Part shown: in pieces, positions 21,269 to 31,142 of the stretch
Layout of the letters: the number at the start of each line of letters is the position of its first letter
Position numbering within the stretch: the first letter of the stretch is position 1
Source: an uncultured SAR86 cluster bacterium
Lineage (GTDB): Bacteria; Pseudomonadota; Gammaproteobacteria; Magnimaribacterales; AG-339-G14
NCBI GenBank assembly: GCA_902540995.1
Contig: CACBOY010000005.1
Coordinates: 21,831-85,830 of the forward strand
Reading direction: 5' to 3'
Length of the DNA: 64,000 nt
Position numbers and translations under genes: made by a program
Notes under the pieces: generated by a model
Databases searched by the model: none
The model's input: the letters and a program-made list of their open reading frames with translations, nothing else
What the model was told of the DNA's origin: nothing

Positions 21269-22356
21269 TTTTTTATATATTCCGTAACTTCTAAATCAAA
21301 TCCTGAAAGGGAAGGGTATCTCACTTCACTTCCCATTAATTTGATTTTCTTAACTCCTAGATCTCTTAAGATTTGCGACCCTATACCAATTCTTCTCGGA
21401 TCATTGTTTGGAGTAGATTTTCTTTTTTTCTTTGAGGCTCGAATTTCTTTAAACTCATTCTCTTTATTACCATCCCCATCAATAAGTAAGATTATTCCAT
21501 TTCCAGCTTTATTAATTTTTTTCATTGCATCAGAAATTGACCACCTTGAACCAAACTCATTAACATTAAGTAAATCATGATATAAGTTGCTTTGCTGGAC
21601 TCTCACTAGTGTAGATGTATTTTTCGAGATTCTTCCTTTCTGCAGTACTATGTGTGTCTCTTCGAAAATAAGATCTTTATACAAGATGAGATTAAACCTT
21701 CCGTGTTCCGTCTTTACTGATTTACTTTCTAATCTCTTAACGGTTTGTTCATTAAAAATTCTATAGTTTATGAGATCCGCAATGGTTCCTATCTTTAAAT
21801 TATGCTTTTTACTAAAATCGATGAGTGCTTTTTTGCGAGCCATAGTTCCATCTTCATTCATGACTTCGCAAATAACAGCTGATTCTGTCAATCCAGCCAA
21901 TCTGCATAAATCAGTACTCCCCTCAGTATGGCCTGTGCGAGATAAAACTCCTCCTGGCACAGCTCTAACAGGAAAAATATGTCCCGGCGAAACAATATCA
22001 CTTGCTTTGGCTTTGGCTTTAGAGGCAACAGCAATGGTCCTTGCCCGATCAGCTGCAGAAATACCAGTAGTTATCCCAGTAGCAGCTTCAATAGAGACAG
22101 TGAATCCAGTGCCGTGTCCACTTTGATTATCATGGACCATTTGATTCAAGTTGAGAGCCTCACACTTGTTTTGACTCATTGCAAGGCAAATTAGACCTCT
22201 CGCATGCTTAGCCATAAAATTTATCTTTTCGGGAGTAACTTTTTCGCCAGCAAGAATTAAGTCTCCCTCGTTTTCTCGATCTTCATCATCCATCAAAAGA
22301 ACCATGTTGCCTTTTTTTATTTCAGAGATAAGTTCCTTGGTACTGTTCAAATCCAT
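21265..22356 (-). CDS. ribBA: DHBP synthase RibB fused to a GTP cyclohydrolase II-like domain that appears degenerate
   Basis: N-terminal [21 protein letters not shown] and [16 protein letters not shown] active-site motifs; C-terminal GCHII-like domain lacks the zinc Cys motif. Confidence 0.92.
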   Translation of the reverse strand: MDLNSTKELISEIKKGNMVLLMDDEDRENEGDLILAGEKVTPEKINFMAKHARGLICLAMSQNKCEALNLNQMVHDNQSGHGTGFTVSIEAATGITTGISAADRARTIAVASKAKAKASDIVSPGHIFPVRAVPGGVLSRTGHTEGSTDLCRLAGLTESAVICEVMNEDGTMARKKALIDFSKKHNLKIGTIADLINYRIFNEQTVKRLESKSVKTEHGRFNLILYKDLIFEETHIVLQKGRISKNTSTLVRVQQSNLYHDLLNVNEFGSRWSISDAMKKINKAGNGIILLIDGDGNKENEFKEIRASKKKRKSTPNNDPRRIGIGSQILRDLGVKKIKLMGSEVRYPSLSGFDLEVTEYIKK

Positions 22357-22357
22357 T

Positions 22358-23461
22358 TTATTTTTTTCTGAATACTATTTTTTTGTCTTTTCCAACTTGA
22401 GTTTCTTCAACTATATCGAATTGCTCGTTATCAAAAAAGTTTATTTTATTTTTACCTTTGTAAAAGTATTCTGCTTGGCTTCCAAGTTTCTCTGGTGAAA
22501 TATAAAAAATAAATTCATCAATCAAATTCACATCCCCAAAACTGCCTAAAAGATTTGGTCCAGATTCAAGTAAAATGTTATTTATTTGAAATCTGGAAAT
22601 TTTCTCGATGAAATCTTTTGGGTCTAAAAATCGTCCTTTACTTTTACAATTTAATAAAGATAAATTTTTTATCTTTCTCGCTGATTTTGGCAGGCTTCGT
22701 TTTGAGGTAACAACAACCTTCTGTCCGGGTAAATTAAAAAAGGGTGCATTCCAATCAAGAGTAAGTTCTTTAGAAAAGACATATCTTTTTGGTTGATCAA
22801 AAGCCTTGCTAGCAAGTATCTTCTTTAGTCTTACATTCATTGAAGGTGAATCTTTATTTATTGTTCCAGATCCAGTCAGAACGATATCCGATTCAGCTCG
22901 AAGACACTGCACATCATTACGAGCAGGAATTCCAGTAATCCACTTTCTTTTTTTTGTTAAAAAAACCGATTTGTGATCAGCTGACATGGCAATTTTTGCT
23001 CTTACGAAAGGTTTGTTAAATCTTGCTTTATGGAGAAAGCCTAGATTCAAGTCTTCGCAACTCTGATCATTTAGACTTTCGACTTCATAACCAGCTTTAC
23101 GGAGATTTTCCAAGCCTTTCTGCGTAGGATCCCTTGAGCCAATAATAATTCTCTTAAAATCGTATTTCTTAAGCACATCGACGCAAGCTCCTGTTTTACC
23201 TTTTTTGCTACAGGGTTCCAGCGTGACATAGATTTCACTTCCTGAAAGTTGCGAAAGAAATTTTTTTTTGTATTTTTTCTTTACGTCGTTGATTGCATTG
23301 ATTTCTGCATGAGGCCCACCATAGCCTTCGTAGTAGCCTTGTCCAATTATCTTCTGATTCTTAACGATAATAGAGCCGACGTTGACCCCAGGTTTGGTGT
23401 TAAATTTTCCCTTAGCAGCAAGAGCCACCGCCTTGGACATGAAGAAATTTTCATTCATCAC
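22358..23461 (-). CDS. ribD: Riboflavin biosynthesis deaminase/reductase
   Basis: GGPHAEINAI and TLEPCSKKGKTGACVDVL zinc deaminase motifs; C-terminal reductase domain. Confidence 0.93.
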   Translation of the reverse strand: MMNENFFMSKAVALAAKGKFNTKPGVNVGSIIVKNQKIIGQGYYEGYGGPHAEINAINDVKKKYKKKFLSQLSGSEIYVTLEPCSKKGKTGACVDVLKKYDFKRIIIGSRDPTQKGLENLRKAGYEVESLNDQSCEDLNLGFLHKARFNKPFVRAKIAMSADHKSVFLTKKRKWITGIPARNDVQCLRAESDIVLTGSGTINKDSPSMNVRLKKILASKAFDQPKRYVFSKELTLDWNAPFFNLPGQKVVVTSKRSLPKSARKIKNLSLLNCKSKGRFLDPKDFIEKISRFQINNILLESGPNLLGSFGDVNLIDEFIFYISPEKLGSQAEYFYKGKNKINFFDNEQFDIVEETQVGKDKKIVFRKK

Positions 23462-23903
23462 TTAATTTCTTTACTTCTTCACTGAATTCATTTGGATCTT
23501 GGAAACTTCTATACACAGAGGCAAATCTCACAAAAGCAACTTCATCTAATTTCTTTAGATGCCGCATTACAGTTTCTCCGACTTGTTTGGACTCAATTTC
23601 CCTTTCTCCAAAATCTCTAATTTCTTTTTTTATTGTTTCTATCAAGGTCTGAAATTGAGCATCGCTTACAGGCCTTTTTTCAAGAGACCTTGCTATACCT
23701 TCTCTAATTTTGGTTTCGTCGAAAGGTACTCTAGATTTATCCTGTTTGATTATTTTTGGCATAACCAATTCACCAACTTCAAAAGTTGTCCACCTTTCTC
23801 CACATTTGAGGCATTCTCTTCTCCTTCTGATTTCGCTACCCTCAGTTACCAGCCGTGAGTCAATCACCTTGCTTTCTTCGAAGGAGCAGTAGGGACAATG
23901 CAT
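23451..23903 (-). CDS. nrdR: Transcriptional repressor NrdR
   Basis: MHCPYCSFEESKVIDSRLVTEGSEIRRRRECLKCGERWTTFE zinc ribbon plus ATP-cone. Confidence 0.97.
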   Translation of the reverse strand: MHCPYCSFEESKVIDSRLVTEGSEIRRRRECLKCGERWTTFEVGELVMPKIIKQDKSRVPFDETKIREGIARSLEKRPVSDAQFQTLIETIKKEIRDFGEREIESKQVGETVMRHLKKLDEVAFVRFASVYRSFQDPNEFSEEVKKLSDE

Positions 23904-23906
23904 GTC

Positions 23907-25163
23907 TTATTGTGAGTAAACTGGAAAGTTACTGCAAAGAGTTTTTACTTCTTCTTTGATTTCAGCAATTAAGTTTTGATCTTCAATATTTTTGATAATC
24001 TGAGAAATCCAGTCTGCAATTTGAGTCACTTCTTTTTCTTTAAAACCTCTCCTAGTAACCGCAGGAGTTCCAATTCTAATCCCAGAAGTCACAAACGGCG
24101 ATTTGGGATCATTAGGCACGGAATTTTTATTGACGGTTATGAAGGCATTTCCTAATGCAGCCTCAAGATCTTTTCCAGTAACATTATTCTTTATGAGATT
24201 AACCAGAAACATGTGGTTAGAAGTTCCATTGGAAACAATATCAATATCGTTATCCATGAATTGTTGACTCATAGATTTTGCGTTGGAAAGTATTTGTTGT
24301 TGGTAAGTTTTAAAGTCTTCTTCCATTGCTTCTTTAAAACATACCGCTTTAGCTGCGATCACGTGCATCAAGGGTCCACCTTGAGAACCTGGAAAGAGTG
24401 CAGAATTAAGTTTTTTTTGTAATTCTTCGTCTGGGCCAGCAAGTATAAGCCCTCCTCTTGGACCGACCAAAGTCTTATGCGTTGTAGTAGTAACAACATC
24501 TGCGTGCGGGAAGGGATTGGGATAGAGTCCTGCAGCAACAAGACCAGAAACGTGAGAAATATCTGCCAATAAAAGAGCATCTACAGAATCAGCAATTTCT
24601 TTAAATCTTGCCCAATCCAAGATACCAGAGAAAGCAGAAAAACCACAGATAATTAGTTTAGGCTTATGCTCTTTCGCTAGAGCTTCAACTTGAGTGTAGT
24701 CTATGTCGCCGGTTTCCGGATCAATACCATAACTATATGATTCATAAATTTTCCCGGAAAAATTTACTTTAGATCCATGAGTTAGATGCCCTCCATGATC
24801 AAGACTCATACCAAGAATTTTATCACCAGCATTAAGAAGCGCTAAGAAAACAGCTGCATTGGCACTTGCACCAGAATGAGGTTGAACATTGGCATAGTCT
24901 GCTTTGAATAGTTCTTTCGCCCTATCAATAGCTAATTGTTCGGCAACATCGACAAATTCGCATCCACCATAATATCTCTTACCTGGATATCCTTCTGCGT
25001 ATTTGTTGGTTAAGATCGATCCTTGGGCTTCTAAAATTCTTGGTGAAGCATAATTTTCAGAGGCAATTAGTTCTATGTGCTGTTCTTGTCTGATTCGCTC
25101 TTTTTCTAGAGCCTGCCAAAGATCATCGTCAAAAGACTTTATGGAAAGATTATTGCCGTACAT
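23907..25163 (-). CDS. glyA: Serine hydroxymethyltransferase
   Basis: [52 protein letters not shown]. Confidence 0.98.
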   Translation of the reverse strand: MYGNNLSIKSFDDDLWQALEKERIRQEQHIELIASENYASPRILEAQGSILTNKYAEGYPGKRYYGGCEFVDVAEQLAIDRAKELFKADYANVQPHSGASANAAVFLALLNAGDKILGMSLDHGGHLTHGSKVNFSGKIYESYSYGIDPETGDIDYTQVEALAKEHKPKLIICGFSAFSGILDWARFKEIADSVDALLLADISHVSGLVAAGLYPNPFPHADVVTTTTHKTLVGPRGGLILAGPDEELQKKLNSALFPGSQGGPLMHVIAAKAVCFKEAMEEDFKTYQQQILSNAKSMSQQFMDNDIDIVSNGTSNHMFLVNLIKNNVTGKDLEAALGNAFITVNKNSVPNDPKSPFVTSGIRIGTPAVTRRGFKEKEVTQIADWISQIIKNIEDQNLIAEIKEEVKTLCSNFPVYSQ

Positions 25164-25207
25164 GTAAGTGTTTAAAAATTACAATTATACTCTTCAAAAA
25201 AATTAAA

Positions 25208-25861
25208 TTAAGCTTTTGAAGTCTTCTTTTTAGTTTTTCTATTAGGATATAAACTTTTACACATAAAACAGATTGTTCCATCACAACCTCTTGCGGTGCA
25301 AAAAGCTCTTCCGTAAAAAATTATTTGCAGATGCAAGTTGCGCCAATTCATCTCATCAAAGATTTCTTTTAAATCATTTTCGGTTTGTTTTACTGATTTA
25401 CCATTTGTAAGGCCCCATCTCTGTGCCAAACGGTGAATGTGAGTATCAACTGGAAAAGCAGGTTTTTTAAAATATTCGCTAACTACTACAGACGCTGTTT
25501 TATGTCCGACGCCAGGCAATTCTTCTAAATCTATAATTTCTTTTGGAACTTTGCCATTATGTTTTTCAATGAGAATCTTTGAAGTCGCAATGATTGCCTT
25601 GGCTTTTTTAGGAGCTAAGCCACAAGTTTTTATATGCTCATAAACTTCATTTTCACCAAGAGCTAGCATTTCTTCAGGGCTAGATGCTTTTTTAAAAAGT
25701 TCTTTGGTAACGATATTTACTCTTTTGTCAGTAGTTTGAGCACTTAAAAGTACAGCTATTAAGAAAGTGAAAGCATTTCGATGATCTAGGGGAGCTTTAG
25801 GATTTGGGAAGAGCTCATTAAGTTTTTTTTCAACGAACAATGCTCTTTCTTTTTTATTCAT
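25208..25861 (-). CDS. nth: Endonuclease III
   Basis: AVLLSAQTTDKRVN, LPGVGHKTASVV HhH, VDTHIHRLAQR, FeS cysteines CTARGCDGTICFMC. Confidence 0.95.
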   Translation of the reverse strand: MNKKERALFVEKKLNELFPNPKAPLDHRNAFTFLIAVLLSAQTTDKRVNIVTKELFKKASSPEEMLALGENEVYEHIKTCGLAPKKAKAIIATSKILIEKHNGKVPKEIIDLEELPGVGHKTASVVVSEYFKKPAFPVDTHIHRLAQRWGLTNGKSVKQTENDLKEIFDEMNWRNLHLQIIFYGRAFCTARGCDGTICFMCKSLYPNRKTKKKTSKA

Positions 25862-25981
25862 GACTTATTTTAATCCAAAATTATGGTCTCATTTAAAAGC
25901 ATTGGTAGAATATTTTTTTATCGGTAAAAAGGTTGCAGTACTTGCAAAATTAGGTATTATCGATTGCTATAGGGGGAGAAT

Positions 25982-25997
25982 CCTTAAGCTTATAAGG
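25982..25997. repeat. Short inverted repeat CCTTA-AGCTTA-TAAGG in the leader of the TonB-dependent receptor gene
   Basis: Directly visible in sequence; function unknown. Confidence 0.4.
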
Positions 25998-26064
25998 AAA
26001 AGTTATACTTTTTTGCTTGAGTTCTTCACAAGATAATTTTTAACTCATTAGGGGAGGATTCTAA

Positions 26065-29000
26065 ATGAGTAGATTTCTGAAAATAAGCGCGGCTTTGGTT
26101 GGATCATTTATTGTGTCCACTACTGCTTTCGCTCAATCAACAATAGAAGAGGTAATCGTTACCGCACAAAGAACTGAGCAAAGTCTTCAGTCAGTGCCAA
26201 TTGCGGTATCTGCCTTTACCGCTGAAGCTCTTGAAGAGAGACAAATTGAAGTCTCAAGTGACTTACAACTTCAAGTGCCTGGCATAACTTTCTCAGCTTC
26301 AACCTTCTCTGGTGGTGGAGGATTCTCAATTCGTGGTATTACTAACTTTGCAACTGCAGCGAGTGCGGATGCTGGTGTGGAAATTCACATGAATGGATTG
26401 CCGCTAGGTTCTACATCCGCTAACGAAGTGGGTTTTCTTGATATGGCAAGGATTGAGGTACTTCGTGGACCTCAAGGTACTCTTTTTGGTAGAAACTCAA
26501 CTGGTGGGGTAATTAACTTAATTACTGCAAGACCAGATCTTGATGCTTTCTCCGGTTCAACCAAGCTTCAATATGCTTCTGATGGCGAGAAGTTGGTGAA
26601 CGTTATGTTTAATGTGCCACTCAGCGATAGTTTAGGAGCTCGATTTGCTTTTAGAAATTTTGAAAGAGATGGGATTACTAAAAATCTTTACTCAAAAGCT
26701 TCGAGCGATTTCGACAGCAGAGACAATTATCAATGGCGAGCTTCTTTTGCATGGGAACCTACCGATGACTTAACTCTTACATTGATTCACGAAGCATATG
26801 ACGAAGAATCTAATCGTCAGCAAATAAGTGGATCATTCTGTGAAACAGGATCCAGCTTAGTCCAGGGTTGTCTAATAGGTGGAAAAAATGTTTTCCAAGC
26901 TCCTCACCCTATGTCTAACGCTTCTACGCTTCCAGCTCTAGCTGGTGGTGCTTTAGGTTATTACCTCCCCAATGTTACAAATGGTTCAACGGCCACTACT
27001 AACTATAATCCATCTACTGCAGCATCTGTTAATTGGGGCTTAGTTGATGCAGGAACAAGGCCTCAGGATTTCTTTGAAGCCAACGATTGGAAATCCCCAA
27101 CGCATGATGTTCAAGAGTCAACCAGTCAAATAATTCTAGAAAACGATTTTGATCAAGGTACTTTGACAGTTGCATACAATAATAAGAAAAGACAGTTTTA
27201 CAGAGATCTTGGTTCTGCCTCTGACGAAGCTATTGCTCAAAGGCTGAATCCTGCACTTTTTGGTACTGCAGGTCTTCCTATGGGTTTCTCCAATGAAGTT
27301 ATCACTCCGGCTTGTAAGGTAGATGAATTTAAAGCAGGTGTTTTCTGTGGCCCTCAAGGAATGGCTGTTAACCCCGCTACAAAAGCAGCATCTTTTAACT
27401 ATCCTGTGTCTGGTGATGCATCATATTCAAACAATCATTCTAGAACTACGGAAGTTAAATTTGTTTCTGATATGGATGGGATGTTCAATTTCTTAATCGG
27501 TGCGATTGATATTTCTAACAACACTTCAACTGGCTATAACGTATACGCATCAGGAATTTCCTTAAATGGATATGCTTTGCCTGCAACTATACAAAACTCT
27601 TACAGAGAAGGATATTCAGCAATGTTTATTTGTTCTCAGTTAGGAGTTGGTGCAACAATACCAGGTACCACCGCAACGTGTGATGCTGGAACCGTTGCTA
27701 AAGGTGAAAGATTAGTGGCAACTGCAGCTAAAGTAAAAGCAGCTGCAGGATTACCAGCTGCTGTACCTTTAGCATATGTTACAGCTGACATGATTGCGAG
27801 AATTGATGGAACTTATACAGAGTTCTTTAACAACGACACCGCAGACTACGCTCTTGATGCTCAGGCAATCTTTACTGAATTTTATTTCGATGTCGCCGAT
27901 AATCATAAACTTACTTTTGGACTTCGTTACAACGAAGACAGAAAATCTATTAAAGCAAGAGCTACTTTCTATGAAATTCCTTTGATTTCAAATTGGAATG
28001 CTGATGCATTAGCTGCAGGTTGTGGGCTCCAAGCTAATGGAACTTATGGCTCGTTTGGCATTGATTCAACAACTTTAGCTCCTGATGGAACTTTCACTGA
28101 GGCTTGTCAAACTAAGGGAGATGCAAACACCATAGGTCAAACTATTGGGTTAGCACCTGTTCCTGTTACAGGAGCTACTGGCACTGGAGCGATGCCCCTT
28201 ATTGAAGCTTTAGATCCATACAACGATGACTATACTGCTGTTGGCTATAACCCTATTAAAAACTTTTCTGCCACTACCGGTAGACTTGTTTGGGACTGGC
28301 AAGCAACCGATGATGTCTTGATGTTTATCAGTTACGCAAAAGGTTTTAAAGGTGGTGGATTTAACCCAGCATTTAACCCTGCTGAATTCCCTAATACTCC
28401 TTTTGCATTTGACAGTACGGATGTAGATGCATTTGAGATTGGTGTTAAAGCTGCTGTACCAGAAATTGGTTTAATCGCTAATGCTTCAATTTACTACAAC
28501 GACTTCACTAACTTCCACGTTGGTGCCATCAGAAACCAAACTGCTATTAACGAAGGTATTCCTTTAGAGAACATGGGTGCTGAGCTTGAGTTATTATTAA
28601 CTCCTCCTTCGGTTCCTGGATTGACTTTTAATATGGCTTTCAGTTATGCAGACTCTGAATTAGGAGCATTCAAAAATATTAATCCTACAGATGTCGGTGG
28701 TCACCTCAGAGGTGATGCAGCTTCGAGCAAATGGCACTTAGCCAAAAACGTAGGAAATGCAACTCATGTGCTTCTCGATAGAGATGCAACGGGTTATACC
28801 TTTGGTAAAGTTCTCCAAACTCAATTATCAATCGCTGGTGCGACTGCAGGTCTTACGGATGCAGGCGCTATAGCAACTGCTACTCAAAACGCAATCACTC
28901 AGCTTATAGCTGGTGGAAATGAGATTGCTTACGCGATGGGATGTGTTAAGGATAATACTGGTGCTGGTGGTTGTGATTTTGGTGGAGCAGGTCCAAAGTT

Positions 29001-29826
29001 TGTAGCTTCAGACCTATTACAGCTCTTACCTTTTGAATTAAGTAAACCTGCTACAGCCTACGGTACAAAGGCTGATGTTTGTTACTTACTAGGTCTAGCT
29101 CAACAGACAGATTATGATAACAACCCAGGTCCTAACACTTGTCTTCCAGTAACTGCAGGTGGAACTGCCCCAGGAGATACTTTGATCTATTCTCCACAAG
29201 TCACTCAAATTGCTGTTCCGGGAGTAGGAGCTGTAACTATTGCAGGACCTGATGGAACACTGCTTCCTTCGGTAGCAGTTGTTGGCTCAGGCGCTTCTGC
29301 TCAAACTGGTGGAGTATGTAAACTATTCAATGCCATGGTTGCACACGCAGATTCAGTAACGGGTAACGGAACTGGAGATGCTAATGAACTAGCATATGCA
29401 GCTAACGCTACTTGTGCGAATACTGCTGCTGGTGCTGGACAGTTTGTAACCGACGGTATTCAGGCTGATGTTACAGGTAACCAAATGCCTTTTGCAGACA
29501 TGACTTTGTCTATGGGTATTGCTTACACTGCTCAAGCTGGCAATCTTGAAATAACTCCAAGATTGGACTACTACTACAGATCTGATTCTTACAACACTAT
29601 TTATAACATTGAAGCGACTAAGACTCCTGCATGGGATGAAATAAACTTCTCGTTAGATATTGTTCCTACAGACGCAGATTGGAATATTAGATTCTGGGCT
29701 CAAAACCTTACCGATGAAAGAAACCTCACCGGTACTGGTTATACTGCCGATTCTCAATCTTTCACTCTTACAGCGTTTGTTAGAGAGCCAAGATCTTTTG
29801 GAATGTCTTTTGGATTAAACTTCTAA
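26065..29826 (+). CDS. TonB-dependent outer-membrane receptor (1253 aa)
   Basis: Signal peptide ending AFAQ, IEEVIVTAQRTEQSLQSVPIAVSAF, plug LRGPQGTLFGRNSTGGVINL, C-terminal beta-strand FGMSFGLNF. Confidence 0.95.
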   Translation: MSRFLKISAALVGSFIVSTTAFAQSTIEEVIVTAQRTEQSLQSVPIAVSAFTAEALEERQIEVSSDLQLQVPGITFSASTFSGGGGFSIRGITNFATAASADAGVEIHMNGLPLGSTSANEVGFLDMARIEVLRGPQGTLFGRNSTGGVINLITARPDLDAFSGSTKLQYASDGEKLVNVMFNVPLSDSLGARFAFRNFERDGITKNLYSKASSDFDSRDNYQWRASFAWEPTDDLTLTLIHEAYDEESNRQQISGSFCETGSSLVQGCLIGGKNVFQAPHPMSNASTLPALAGGALGYYLPNVTNGSTATTNYNPSTAASVNWGLVDAGTRPQDFFEANDWKSPTHDVQESTSQIILENDFDQGTLTVAYNNKKRQFYRDLGSASDEAIAQRLNPALFGTAGLPMGFSNEVITPACKVDEFKAGVFCGPQGMAVNPATKAASFNYPVSGDASYSNNHSRTTEVKFVSDMDGMFNFLIGAIDISNNTSTGYNVYASGISLNGYALPATIQNSYREGYSAMFICSQLGVGATIPGTTATCDAGTVAKGERLVATAAKVKAAAGLPAAVPLAYVTADMIARIDGTYTEFFNNDTADYALDAQAIFTEFYFDVADNHKLTFGLRYNEDRKSIKARATFYEIPLISNWNADALAAGCGLQANGTYGSFGIDSTTLAPDGTFTEACQTKGDANTIGQTIGLAPVPVTGATGTGAMPLIEALDPYNDDYTAVGYNPIKNFSATTGRLVWDWQATDDVLMFISYAKGFKGGGFNPAFNPAEFPNTPFAFDSTDVDAFEIGVKAAVPEIGLIANASIYYNDFTNFHVGAIRNQTAINEGIPLENMGAELELLLTPPSVPGLTFNMAFSYADSELGAFKNINPTDVGGHLRGDAASSKWHLAKNVGNATHVLLDRDATGYTFGKVLQTQLSIAGATAGLTDAGAIATATQNAITQLIAGGNEIAYAMGCVKDNTGAGGCDFGGAGPKFVASDLLQLLPFELSKPATAYGTKADVCYLLGLAQQTDYDNNPGPNTCLPVTAGGTAPGDTLIYSPQVTQIAVPGVGAVTIAGPDGTLLPSVAVVGSGASAQTGGVCKLFNAMVAHADSVTGNGTGDANELAYAANATCANTAAGAGQFVTDGIQADVTGNQMPFADMTLSMGIAYTAQAGNLEITPRLDYYYRSDSYNTIYNIEATKTPAWDEINFSLDIVPTDADWNIRFWAQNLTDERNLTGTGYTADSQSFTLTAFVREPRSFGMSFGLNF

Positions 29827-29841
29827 AAGAAATCTAGAAAA

Positions 29842-29872
29842 AAAACCCTTGCCTTGGCAAGGGTTTTTTTTT
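29842..29872 (+). terminator. Strong rho-independent terminator after the TonB-dependent receptor
   Basis: AAAACCCTTGCCTTGGCAAGGGTTTTTTTTT: CCCTTGC/GCAAGGG stem with CTTG loop and T-tract. Confidence 0.93.
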
Positions 29873-29930
29873 GTTAGTAATCAAGCTAATTAATCTTTAT
29901 AATCAAACTTCAATTTAAATAGGAGATTTT

Positions 29931-31124
29931 ATGAGAAACGTAGTTATCGTTGATAGTGTCCGAACTGGACTAGCTAAATCTTTCCGAGGGGGATTCAACC
30001 AAACACGTGCGGATAATATGACGGCACATTTGGTCAATGCTTTATTAGAAAGAAATCCTGGATTAGATCCTTCTATGGTAGAAGATATGATCTTAGGTTG
30101 CGGAGCACCAGAAGGTGCCCAAGGTCACAACATTGCTAGAAATGTTGCAGTGTTATCTAAATTACCCATTGAAGTAGGGGGAACTACCGTAAACAGATAT
30201 TGCTCTTCTGGTTTGCAAACCGTTGCAATGGCTGCAACTCAGGTCCAAAGTGGCTTTAGCGACTGTATTATTGCTGGAGGAGTGGAATCCATCTCTACTA
30301 CTCAAGGAAACACCAACATGCATATGTACGTGAACGAGCAACTTGCTGCTGATGTTCCAGGCATTTACCACGCTATGGGTCAAACGGCTGAATGTGTTGC
30401 AAAACGTTACAATGTGACTCGAGAAGCACAAGACGAGTATGCTCTTTCTAGTCAACAAAGAACGGCTGCAGCTCAAGAGGCTGGTTACTATGACGATGAA
30501 ATAGTACCAATGGATACAGTTATGAAATTGGTAAACAAAGAGTCTGGTGAAGAAAAAGACGTTGAAGTTACAGTAGATCGAGATGACTGTAATCGTCCAG
30601 AAACTACTATTGAAGGCTTATCTTCTTTAAAACCTGTCTTTGATCCTGAAAACGGTTCTGTGACTGCTGGTAATTCTTCTCAATTATCTGATGGCGCTTC
30701 AGTCACTTTGGTAATGAGCGAGGAAAAAGCCCTTGAGCTTGGATTAACTCCAAAACTTTATTTCAGAGGCTTTACAGTTGTTGGTTGTCAACCAGATGAG
30801 ATGGGAATTGGTCCAGTGTACTCTATTCCGAAGCTTCTCAAGTCAGCTGACTTAAAACTTGAAGACATAGACTTATGGGAATTAAACGAAGCGTTTGCTT
30901 CCCAGGTGGTTTACATTAGGGACAAACTTGGTCTTCCTAGCGAAAAACTGAATGTCAATGGTGGATCAATTTCTATTGGACATCCTTTTGGCATGACAGG
31001 CTCTCGTCAAGTTGGGCACGTTGCTAGAGAGCTTAATAGAAGAGGCGGTAAATACGGTATCGTAACCATGTGTGTTGGGGGCGGTATGGGAGCCACAGGC
31101 CTTTTCGAAGCATACAACTCCTAA
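29931..31124 (+). CDS. Thiolase (acetyl-CoA acyltransferase)
   Basis: NRYCSSGLQTVAMAA, GGVESIS, NVNGGSISIGHPFGMTGSRQ, CVGGGMGATGLFE. Confidence 0.94.
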   Translation: MRNVVIVDSVRTGLAKSFRGGFNQTRADNMTAHLVNALLERNPGLDPSMVEDMILGCGAPEGAQGHNIARNVAVLSKLPIEVGGTTVNRYCSSGLQTVAMAATQVQSGFSDCIIAGGVESISTTQGNTNMHMYVNEQLAADVPGIYHAMGQTAECVAKRYNVTREAQDEYALSSQQRTAAAQEAGYYDDEIVPMDTVMKLVNKESGEEKDVEVTVDRDDCNRPETTIEGLSSLKPVFDPENGSVTAGNSSQLSDGASVTLVMSEEKALELGLTPKLYFRGFTVVGCQPDEMGIGPVYSIPKLLKSADLKLEDIDLWELNEAFASQVVYIRDKLGLPSEKLNVNGGSISIGHPFGMTGSRQVGHVARELNRRGGKYGIVTMCVGGGMGATGLFEAYNS

Positions 31125-31142
31125 TCTTTTGTCCGATTCTAA

